DNA from: Candidatus Bathyarchaeota archaeon
GTDB taxonomy: Archaea > Thermoproteota > Bathyarchaeia > 40CM-2-53-6 > FEN-987
Reading direction: 5' to 3'
DNA: 5,865 nt
NCBI GenBank assembly: GCA_003152955.1
Contig: PMBQ01000185.1
Span: 2,162 to 8,026 of the forward strand
Part shown: piece after piece, positions 1 through 5,526 of the stretch
Position numbering within the stretch: position 1 is the first letter of the stretch
Layout: every line of letters begins with the position of its first letter
Program-made: the position numbers and the translations under genes
The notes under the pieces: generated by a model
Told to the model about the DNA's origin: nothing
Seen by the model: only the letters and a program-made list of their open reading frames with translations
Database searches by the model: none

Positions 1-500
1 GCCTCCGGACGAATTCCTCACCAAAAGTGGGCAATTTGTCCCGTGGCGAATTAGCGATTCGCACGTGCAGAATCAATGCAATCGAAACTCGCTGTTACAG
101 AATCACGCAGGATTCAGGTTAATTCTTAAAGGTATACAAGCCCCATAGGAATGTCAAAGCCAATGAAACTCAATCAACCTCAGGCCAAAGTCAACAACCA
201 CAGCGATCACCTTGCACGCCGAGAAATGGGACGAAGGTACTGTCGAACTTCTGGCTGCCATGTCACTCGAAAGTTCACTTTCTCGTGAGTCCAGAGGAAT
301 CGCCAAAGGAGTTTATGAAGGGTCCCACTGAGCACAGGCCGAGTAATCTGAGTGCCGAAAGCCACACTGCGTGGTCAGCGCTATCGTACAAATTGAGTGC
401 AACCTTGAGTGAAGACAAGATGAAGTTGTCAGGAACGGATCCCGACTGATAACAACGTGGCGGCTGCAATTTCACGCGTTGATCACTGCCTGATAGGTCG

Positions 501-585
501 GAGAGTGCCAGCGGCGCACACTCTCACGAATTAACCATGAAATAGCCGATTCTGCAACCCGCCCTGCGGTCTTCCAAGCCGCAGG
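501..585. repeat. Pair of REP-like palindromes
   Basis: Two 7-bp perfect inverted repeats lie 37 bp apart. The first pairs GAGAGTG (501-507) with CACTCTC (519-525) around an 11-base loop. The second pairs CCTGCGG (563-569) with CCGCAGG (579-585) around a 9-base loop. Neither is followed by a T-run, so they do not look like intrinsic terminators, and no gene ends nearby. Two neighbouring GC-rich palindromes in intergenic DNA resemble the layout of bacterial REP/REPIN-type dispersed repeats. Membership of a repeat family cannot be shown from one copy. Confidence 0.35.
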
Positions 586-926
586 TTATACCAGAGTAGA
601 GGAACCACAGCGCATTGGATACAGGCAATTTCTGTAAGCGCGAGAAGTGTGGTAGATCCTTCCAATAATGCACTTTGTGTTGAGTGACCGACGGATCTGC
701 AATCCCCAGTCCCAACTCAGGAGTGCAACAATTACGCGGCAATGGAGTCGAGAGCTGGCAGCTGCAGATTAGTGGAGTGTGCCACGACTTGGAGGACAAA
801 CGCAGAGTGCGGATGCCTGAGGGAAGAATCGAGCTGCTGACCCGCGGTTTAGGAAGACGCGATCGTCGGCAAAATCTGCAGAAAGTGAATTGTATTGAAG
901 GATTTCTCTGCCACTTTTGAAGCCCG

Positions 927-947
927 CGTTAGCAGACCGTTAGCAGA
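927..947. repeat. Tandem direct repeat CGTTAGCAGA x2
   Basis: The 10-mer CGTTAGCAGA occurs at 927-936 and again at 938-947, a period of 11 bp (about one helical turn). It lies about 75 bp upstream of the candidate promoter of the protease gene. It could be a direct-repeat protein binding site or a chance or slippage duplication. No function is visible. Confidence 0.4.
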
Positions 948-1020
948 GGATTTGTCCTCCAATATAGCATCCGGGAACCCAGTTATCAATATCGTCAACT
1001 CGATGACAACTCTATGTCTG

Positions 1021-1049
1021 TTGACTCTCCCATTACTGCCGGCTATCTT
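1021..1049 (+). promoter_or_regulatory. Candidate sigma-70 promoter for the protease gene
   Basis: TTGACT (1021-1026) matches the -35 consensus at five of six bases. It is followed, after exactly 17 bp, by TATCTT (1044-1049), which matches the -10 consensus at four of six. Transcription would begin near 1056 and leave a leader of about 110 bases before the GTG start at 1164. It is the best-spaced promoter-like pair I found upstream of the gene. The call is consensus matching only. Confidence 0.4.
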
Positions 1050-1148
1050 CCCGCATGCCCTCCTGATTCAAGATAGGCATCCTCAAGGTGACTAAACCCA
1101 AGAGTCCTCTGACCCAACGGACAATTCGCGTACGAGGGCTGAGAGGGG

Positions 1149-1156
1149 TAAGAGGT
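1149..1156 (+). promoter_or_regulatory. Ribosome binding site supporting the GTG start at 1164
   Basis: TAAGAGGT resembles the anti-Shine-Dalgarno complement and contains GAGGT (1152-1156), 7 bases before GTG 1164. The alternative ATG at 1191 has only an A/C-rich stretch in front of it with no Shine-Dalgarno match. This favours the GTG start, although the protein would keep an intact signal peptide with either start. Confidence 0.5.
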
Positions 1157-1163
1157 TCATCCT

Positions 1164-2291
1164 GTGCACAGCAGCAACACAAACCTCATCATGGGAAAGA
1201 AGACCTTTTCTCTAGCCATAATGCTAGCTGCAACAAGTGCACTTGTTGCGACAGGCCAAACCTCCTATGAGGCTTCTCAGAAACTTCGAGGAGCTACCTC
1301 GGAATGCTCATATTGGGAGAGGGCAGTTGTGCACATCGAATGTACCACCTCTCCCAAGGATCCACGATTCCTGGCCGACGCTACTGGCAGCATACTCCTG
1401 GATGCTGACGGAAAGGTTCTTGTGGTGGAGGAACCGGTGCGAAGCTGGAGGTACCAAGGAACGGCGATCTTTGTACGCCATGGAGATCGCCGGTTCTTGG
1501 TGACCGCCCGCCATGTCCTTCTCGACACCCTGACTGGACGAAAAGACTCTGCGTTTGCCGTCGGACTTGCGAAGATTTTCGAGCCGCGGACTGAAGAGGA
1601 AAGTGACCGTTATGAGCGCAGTTATATCGACAGCATCAAGTACCAAAAGCATCAGGAAATCGCAGAAGCGATTTTCCCCTATATTTTCAGAGTCCCTCAT
1701 CTTGACGAAACTCGAAGGTTCGACCCATACCTTGTGGATCTGCGCGGTGGACCGCACGGTTTGACATCATACACATTTTCAAAGCCTGACACAGATTTGG
1801 CGGTAATATCCCTCGACCTCCGCTACAAAGTATTTGCGGATCAATTAGAGGCACTTGGCTACAAACCCATATCCTCAAGGCTATTTGCTGACGGACCGAC
1901 GAAAGACGGACTGGAGGTGCTTTCAGTAGGTTATCCATATGCAATATCTACGTACAAGAGACTCTTCATCACATCGGAAGACTCCACCCTCCATTCACCT
2001 AACCTTTCTCATCCGGCATGTGTCTTCGGACGGATTGCACTGTCAAGCGACAAGCTACGGTACTTCTTCTGTGATATGAGGACCTATTCTGGCAGCAGCG
2101 GGAGTCCAGTGATCGTGAACGGCAAGATAATTGGGATTGTTGTCGCCACCCCAGCGGTGAACAGAGAACGAGTGCTATTTGCGAAGACAATAAAGGCGAA
2201 ATTCGTCAATCACCTCCTTGAAGAGCAGACTCTTAAAGATATTGCTGCTGAAAAGGAATCGAGAAAAGCCCAGTCCCGAAAGACCCAATGA
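1164..2291 (+). CDS. Secreted trypsin-like serine protease
   Basis: The 375-residue product is a probable exported serine endopeptidase of the trypsin/chymotrypsin fold (the Trypsin_2 type of peptidase domain). A basic GKK (11-13) precedes a hydrophobic stretch (about 14-29), with a plausible signal-peptidase cut after A-T-G (29-31), so it should act outside the cytoplasm. The catalytic triad can be read: His117 in FLVTARHVLL, Asp211 in the DTDLAVI segment, and Ser312 in GSSGSP (310-315). Arg116 and Val118 replace the usual Ala and Cys around the histidine, as in many bacterial members. About 65 residues between 135 and 200 form an insert before the Asp strand. Four cysteines (48, 60, 286, 303) could form disulfides. 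The last 20 residues are strongly charged, and no PDZ domain follows, so this is not a full HtrA/DegP. Start: GTG 1164 has a Shine-Dalgarno; ATG 1191 is the alternative. The gene stands alone and its substrate is unknown. Confidence 0.85.
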   Translation: MHSSNTNLIMGKKTFSLAIMLAATSALVATGQTSYEASQKLRGATSECSYWERAVVHIECTTSPKDPRFLADATGSILLDADGKVLVVEEPVRSWRYQGTAIFVRHGDRRFLVTARHVLLDTLTGRKDSAFAVGLAKIFEPRTEEESDRYERSYIDSIKYQKHQEIAEAIFPYIFRVPHLDETRRFDPYLVDLRGGPHGLTSYTFSKPDTDLAVISLDLRYKVFADQLEALGYKPISSRLFADGPTKDGLEVLSVGYPYAISTYKRLFITSEDSTLHSPNLSHPACVFGRIALSSDKLRYFFCDMRTYSGSSGSPVIVNGKIIGIVVATPAVNRERVLFAKTIKAKFVNHLLEEQTLKDIAAEKESRKAQSRKTQ

Positions 2292-2433
2292 GGCTGCTAT
2301 CTATTTGGCCACCATGGTTTTGGTCAACGGGGCACGACCCATTTGAAAGGCAACTAATACAAGTAGGAGATCCCCGGAGAAGTTTTTCTGTCTCACAGCG
2401 ACCCGCCCGCTCAAACCGATCCAATTCGTATAT

Positions 2434-2486
2434 TGGAAATTGGGTGAACTGGACTGCACTGCACCTCATCGTTGGTCCAATTTCCA
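2434..2486. repeat. 10-bp inverted repeat TGGAAATTGG / CCAATTTCCA
   Basis: TGGAAATTGG (2434-2443) is perfectly complementary to CCAATTTCCA (2477-2486), with a 33-base spacer. A smaller palindrome, CCAAT (2421-2425) with ATTGG (2432-2436), overlaps its left arm, so two alternative foldings exist. It lies about 145 bp after the protease stop. There is no T-run, so it is not a typical intrinsic terminator. Confidence 0.45.
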
Positions 2487-2692
2487 GGTGACTTGGTAGG
2501 CTGAGTTCCTGCCGCAGTGGCTTCTTCATTGATCGGTGTCGATTCACCTTCGACAAGTGAAGAGAGTTATTGTCAACTGCGAACAGTGGTATGTGTTAGC
2601 AAGTCCTTCATGTCAATCAGCTCCATCGCTGAATGAAGCGTTTCTGGGCAGCACTGGCGGATTTGGTTGTAGATTGATATTGGGTAGTGCTG

Positions 2693-2722
2693 CAAGGGCC
2701 TCCGCCTTCCTGGTGGCCCTTG
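2693..2722. repeat. 8-bp GC-rich hairpin
   Basis: CAAGGGCC (2693-2700) pairs perfectly with GGCCCTTG (2715-2722) around a 14-base loop, and two further G-T wobble pairs are possible outside. It is a stable hairpin in DNA or RNA without a T-run on either strand. No neighbouring gene end explains it. Confidence 0.45.
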
Positions 2723-2755
2723 TGGATCTCCAGACGCGACGACCCCCTACCGCAG

Positions 2756-2778
2756 CAACGGCGTATCAGATGCCGTTG
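2756..2778. repeat. 7-bp hairpin CAACGGC / GCCGTTG
   Basis: CAACGGC (2756-2762) pairs perfectly with GCCGTTG (2772-2778) around a 9-base loop. It lies 33 bp to the right of the 2693-2722 hairpin and 122 bp left of the tRNA 3' end. No terminator-like T-run follows. Confidence 0.4.
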
Positions 2779-2899
2779 GACCGTTTGAAGAGAAATGGGC
2801 GGGAATGTCGCATGGCGATCCTCCAAGAGAGAGGCCACTGCAACGCCGAAGAAAGGGGAAGGTGGTCTGTTGAGGCGCGATACTTTGATAGGAGATGAG

Positions 2900-2974
2900 T
2901 GGACGCTGCTGGAATCGAACCAGCGACCTCTTGCTTGTAAGGCAAGCGCTCTGGACCAGCTGAGGTAGGCTTCC
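2900..2974 (-). tRNA. tRNA-Val (TAC), 5' part degenerate; possible attachment-site copy
   Basis: Read on the minus strand this folds as a 75-base tRNA. The anticodon stem CTTGC/GCAAG encloses the loop CTTACAA, so the anticodon is TAC (plus-strand 2937-2939), reading valine codons. The T-arm is perfect (GCTGG, loop TTCGATT, CCAGC). The variable loop is AGGTC, G18-G19 are present in the D-loop, and the discriminator base is A. CCA is not encoded. The first ten positions are damaged: the 3' acceptor strand AGCGTCC expects GGACGCT, but the 5' strand is GGAAGCC, giving mismatches at 4:69 (A-G) and 7:66 (C-A). Position 10 is C instead of the conserved G, facing C25. Everything from position 11 onward is sound. 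Three broken pairs suggest a decaying gene, or a tRNA 3'-end copy left by an integrating element. Whether it is charged and functional is doubtful. Confidence 0.8.
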
Positions 2975-3182
2975 TAACATGTGTTGAACTATACGAGATG
3001 ACGCGTTTTCCATCTTGAAAACAAGCTCCTGTCTCATTTGTCACGCAGAAGGCCGCGAGTTCGTTTCTCGTCGACGGTCCTTCCTGCGGCTTGCGTAGCC
3101 GAAGTTTACCAGGCACGTCGAGGGCCGACACTTCTTGTCCGTCCATCCTACCCACCCCCCAAAAGACCACCAGGACGATGTG

Positions 3183-3869
3183 CTATAGGACGATTTTGAA
3201 CTCAGCCGCCATCCAGTCGAAAGCATATAGGCGCAGGCGTTTTAATATGTCATCAGCTTCCGACGTGTCCCATAATGACCCACTACACTTTGGATCCCTT
3301 TCCGGCGAAGGCCAGAAGGCAAGATATAGATTCCCCTGGGATATTCCTTCGAGGGATTGGCCTGTTTTATACAGTAGCGCGCGCTTCATGAACTCTGACG
3401 CCTCCACGGCTCTCCTGTCGATGAAGGTACCTTCGAGGCCTATTGCGTGATTGAACCCGTTGAGGTAAAGCCGGTTCACGGCTCTTGCGCAAAGCAATTT
3501 CCCGAAATCCTTGGTAAACTCCTCCCGCCTTGTGCTGTATTCACTTTCTACCGCCCAAACCAACCTAGTATTTACTCTTGGTTTGCTCTTCCCCTCCAAC
3601 AAAGGCACCGATTCTGCTATTGAGATATCAAAGAGCCACTCTCCCGGCTTCTTGATTCCGCTTTCGTCTACTCGTTGAACAAAGGGAATGATTGCCTCGT
3701 CCCCCCTGTAGAATTCGAAAAGTCGGTCCGCCACCTCCGATACGAATTTTGCCGATCTCAGGCTGTTGCTGTGACTTCTGCCGATGAAACGATCCTTTCC
3801 TTTTACCTGAATTGCTGTCTTGAGTGCGCTGGAAAGGAGTGATTTCAGTTGAACTGGAGAGATTTCCAT
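3183..3869 (-). CDS. Uncharacterised protein coupled to the DUF2779 nuclease; possible PD-(D/E)XK-like fold
   Basis: I do not recognise this 228-residue protein with certainty. It is cytosolic in appearance, with no signal peptide and no membrane segment. The centre has a strand GEWLFDISI (Asp81), then a strand VWAVESEYS with Glu108 and Glu110, then a helix containing DFGKLL (Asp121, Lys124). This Asp, Glu-x-Glu, helix-borne Lys order resembles PD-(D/E)XK nuclease-fold proteins whose catalytic lysine has migrated to the helix after the third strand. That assignment is inference. The N-terminus (1-50) is likely helical, and a LYLAFWPSP strand lies near 181-189. Its ATG overlaps the TAA of the upstream DUF2779 gene by one base (TAATG), so the two are co-transcribed and probably translationally coupled. 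A partner or accessory role for that nuclease is the simplest reading. Its own Shine-Dalgarno is weak. The stop is TAG. Confidence 0.75.
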   Translation of the reverse strand: MEISPVQLKSLLSSALKTAIQVKGKDRFIGRSHSNSLRSAKFVSEVADRLFEFYRGDEAIIPFVQRVDESGIKKPGEWLFDISIAESVPLLEGKSKPRVNTRLVWAVESEYSTRREEFTKDFGKLLCARAVNRLYLNGFNHAIGLEGTFIDRRAVEASEFMKRALLYKTGQSLEGISQGNLYLAFWPSPERDPKCSGSLWDTSEADDILKRLRLYAFDWMAAEFKIVL

Positions 3870-5338
3870 TATTCACTCAATTCCGTCAGTCTGTCGAGTA
3901 TTTGTATCATACCCATCGTATCGAGAGCGCAGTAGTCCTCGAGTTGTTTTCTTACCATCTGTTTCTCAACAGATGTTGCATCCCCGAAGGTCACCCGCAA
4001 GTATTCTCGGCTCGCGGCTCCTCCACCGGCGATTGCCATTCCTTCGTAACTCGTTCCAGTCAGGGCCGGCAGCACCGCCTTCATCGAGGCACTCCCCTCC
4101 TGATCAGGATGATAATAATGGAAAGCACGAAATGGCGCCAAGAGGTCGACAATACGGGGCTCGGTTCTGTCCCACCACGTCGAGTGCTGCGGATTTACTT
4201 TGCAAGCCTCTTTCAGTCGCGCGCGCTCAAAAGGTGCATTGTAACTAATGATCGACCCCTTCGTGCCCAAGAGACTCTTGAGTCCCGACCTGATTTCGCG
4301 CCGAGGATCAACGCTTCCATCAGCTAGGTAGGAATGATGTTCCGCTTCTTCCCCCTCGGCCGTGACAATGTGCAGAGAGAATTGGAAGGGTATCTGCTGG
4401 TAAGGCCGAACTTCGTCAAAAAGCGGAATTGCGGTTGCGAATGTCTCGAAGTCAAGGAAGTACAGAGGGTACTTTAGTTCCTTCAGGAAGGCACGGATTG
4501 CCGGCTTGTCTATCTTAGGCTGACGGTGCTTGACAGATTCTCGCTGAATGCGCTGAGTGACGTTCAGTTTGTAGTTTTCGGGTATATCAACGATTCTCGT
4601 CACGCCCTGTTTCAGCAAATCGAATGCCTTCCTTCCCAGCCTGTTGAGAGTGAAGACATTATGGTCTGGTAGGAAATCCCAGCACATCTCATGAAGAGGA
4701 CAGTCATACGGATCGTTACACTGAGGCCCAATGGAAATATCGGGACGCTTCTTGAGGCGGATCACGTCGACCATACCCTTCAGGTTACCTTCCACCTTCG
4801 GTAATAGGTCGGCCACCTGCTTAGTTACATCATCTCGGATGAAAAGATTCTTTGGATCAATGCGACCTCGTCTTACGTATTCATTGTTGATGTACATCAG
4901 AAAACAATTGCGGACTTTTAGCCCGGCTCCCTCATAAGTGTATCTCTGAAGCGCCAGGTCATGAAAGTTGATGTCCTTCACCTCCGTGGAGCTCTTGACC
5001 TCAATAATGTCCCACTGCCCTTTACCCACCGGGTTGAGAACGTCAGCTCGCGCGAAAGCGTTCTTGTAGCTGAACGCCGCCTCAAAGAGAGCTTTACGCG
5101 ATTTGATTGCTTCTAAGGATTGCGGCAGCACTTGAGCAAAGTCGACAATCCCTTTCGCCACATCGATACCACCAGGGAATAGTGTTTTCGCAAGCTCCCC
5201 AACCTCGTGGCCTTGATCGAAGATGGCCTGTGTGGCCTCGTCAGGTGCAGGAATGTCTTCCTTTGCATTGTAGTGGTACCAGAGGAGCTTCGAGCACTGA
5301 AGACCTGCAAGGTATTTGGACTTGGAAAGGAAGGTCAC
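3869..5338 (-). CDS. DUF2779 protein: Cas4/RecB-like nuclease fused to a DEDDy exonuclease domain
   Basis: The 489-residue protein carries two nuclease-type domains. Residues 1-225 look like the RecB/Cas4/TM0106-type PD-(D/E)XK fold: Asp99 (ARADV), Glu113-Val-Lys115 (IIEVKSS) and the QxxxY motif (Gln131, Tyr135). Cys15 near the N-terminus and Cys207, Cys213 and Cys219 after the core match the four-cysteine Fe-S arrangement of Cas4 and AddB. Residues 288-489 form the DUF2779 domain, an RNase H-like DnaQ-type 3'-5' exonuclease fold. Visible there are ExoI D296-F-E298, an ExoII-like YNAPFER (N367, E371), Asp398 in RIVDLL, and ExoIII Y469-x3-D473, which makes it the DEDDy type. All expected catalytic positions are present, so both domains look active. 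Expected activity is metal-dependent cleavage of DNA or RNA ends in the cytoplasm; the natural substrate is unknown. The start is GTG, with GAGG at 5349-5352 ten bases upstream. It is coupled to the following 228-residue gene. Confidence 0.88.
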   Translation of the reverse strand: MTFLSKSKYLAGLQCSKLLWYHYNAKEDIPAPDEATQAIFDQGHEVGELAKTLFPGGIDVAKGIVDFAQVLPQSLEAIKSRKALFEAAFSYKNAFARADVLNPVGKGQWDIIEVKSSTEVKDINFHDLALQRYTYEGAGLKVRNCFLMYINNEYVRRGRIDPKNLFIRDDVTKQVADLLPKVEGNLKGMVDVIRLKKRPDISIGPQCNDPYDCPLHEMCWDFLPDHNVFTLNRLGRKAFDLLKQGVTRIVDIPENYKLNVTQRIQRESVKHRQPKIDKPAIRAFLKELKYPLYFLDFETFATAIPLFDEVRPYQQIPFQFSLHIVTAEGEEAEHHSYLADGSVDPRREIRSGLKSLLGTKGSIISYNAPFERARLKEACKVNPQHSTWWDRTEPRIVDLLAPFRAFHYYHPDQEGSASMKAVLPALTGTSYEGMAIAGGGAASREYLRVTFGDATSVEKQMVRKQLEDYCALDTMGMIQILDRLTELSE

Positions 5339-5345
5339 AATCTAG

Positions 5346-5352
5346 TTTCCTC
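5346..5352 (-). promoter_or_regulatory. Ribosome binding site of the DUF2779 gene
   Basis: On the minus strand GAGGAAA includes a GAGG core (5349-5352) ending 10 bases before the GTG start codon (5336-5338). No in-frame ATG near this point is better placed, and the very next residues (TFLSKSKYLAGLQC) fit the conserved N-terminus with its first cysteine. This supports GTG as the true start. Confidence 0.55.
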
Positions 5353-5398
5353 AAAAAGAATAAGACATCAGCTTCACAAAACTCCTATTAACCAGTCA

Positions 5399-5430
5399 TG
5401 TTAGCACTCTCTCCGGAACTGTTAGCACTC
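5399..5430. promoter_or_regulatory. Direct repeat of TGTTAGCACTC (CIRCE half-site-like), candidate operator
   Basis: The 11-mer TGTTAGCACTC occurs at 5399-5409 and 5420-5430, 21 bp start to start (two helical turns, same DNA face). The core TTAGCACTC is identical to one half of the CIRCE element (TTAGCACTC-N9-GAGTGCTAA) bound by the heat-shock repressor HrcA. Here the two copies are in the same orientation instead of inverted. The pair sits 60-90 bp upstream of the GTG of the DUF2779 gene, a suitable place for an operator. Regulation by HrcA or any other repressor is unproven, and I found no convincing -35/-10 pair beside it. Confidence 0.45.
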
Positions 5431-5492
5431 AGCCCTTGAACCCTTAAATGTGGCACTGAAGGCAATCGCCCTGCGACTGGGGTAGCCGCAGC

Positions 5493-5503
5493 TCTTGTCA
5501 AGA
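5493..5503. repeat. Short palindrome TCTTGTCAAGA
   Basis: An 11-bp interrupted palindrome (5+1+5) lies between the winged-helix gene and the DUF2779 gene. On the minus strand it contains TTGACA, a perfect -35 hexamer, but 16, 17 and 18 bp further on there is no acceptable -10 sequence. It could be an operator half or a chance match. Confidence 0.25.
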
Positions 5504-5526
5504 AAATAGAAAGACCGACATGAAGG

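Larger units (their letters stand above)
1..1020. other. Gene-free region upstream of the protease
   Basis: I see no convincing gene in this first kilobase on either strand. Open frames are short, overlap one another in several phases, lack good ribosome binding sites and show no recognisable family motif. A plus-strand frame is open from 123 to a TGA at 447-449 but has no ATG before 314, and its length is expected by chance. The region holds small palindromes (46-62, 269-282, 501-525, 563-585) and a tandem repeat at 927-947. It could be true intergenic DNA or an old, fully decayed gene. Confidence 0.5.
2292..2899. other. Gene-free region with several inverted repeats
   Basis: No recognisable gene lies between the protease stop and the tRNA. 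A plus-strand frame (2536-2898, 120 codons) is open but shows no family signature and no ribosome binding site. It also covers two strong hairpins, which argues against coding. The stretch contains inverted repeats at 2434-2486, 2693-2722 and 2756-2778. No hairpin with a T-run follows the protease gene, so its terminator was not located. Confidence 0.5.

Noticed and set aside
123..449. Plus-strand open frame of 108 codons, with a further open stretch in the same phase from position 3 to an in-frame TAA at 120-122
   Set aside because: There is no ATG before 314, no ribosome binding site and no family motif. Frames of this length are expected by chance several times in a window of this size.
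1308..1757. Minus-strand 149-codon open frame inside the protease gene
   Set aside because: It is antisense to a gene with a complete catalytic triad and has no recognisable content.
2305..2327. Hairpin TTGGCCA / TGGTCAA just after the protease stop as a terminator
   Set aside because: The stem contains a G-T wobble and is followed by CGGGGC instead of a T-run, so it does not qualify as an intrinsic terminator.
2536..2898. Plus-strand 120-codon open frame between the protease and the tRNA
   Set aside because: It shows no recognisable domain and no Shine-Dalgarno, overlaps two perfect hairpins and ends just before the tRNA. It is most likely a chance frame.
3087..3101. Hairpin CGGCT-TGCGT-AGCCG downstream of the 228-residue gene as its terminator
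   Set aside because: The stem is only 5 bp, it lies about 80 bp beyond the stop, and no T-run follows on the minus strand.
2766..3170. Minus-strand 134-codon open frame crossing the tRNA
   Set aside because: Its middle (EVAGSIPAAST) is the typical spurious translation of a tRNA T-arm and acceptor, so it is not a protein gene.
3824..4327. Plus-strand 167-codon open frame opposite the nuclease operon
   Set aside because: It lies antisense to the well-supported DUF2779 gene and has no family signature.
3869..5338. Calling the DUF2779 gene a CRISPR-associated cas4
   Set aside because: There is no repeat array or cas1/cas2 in the window, and the C-terminal DEDDy domain places it in the DUF2779 family.
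5473..5501. TTGACA on the minus strand as a -35 box for the DUF2779 operon
   Set aside because: No acceptable -10 hexamer occurs 16-18 bp downstream.
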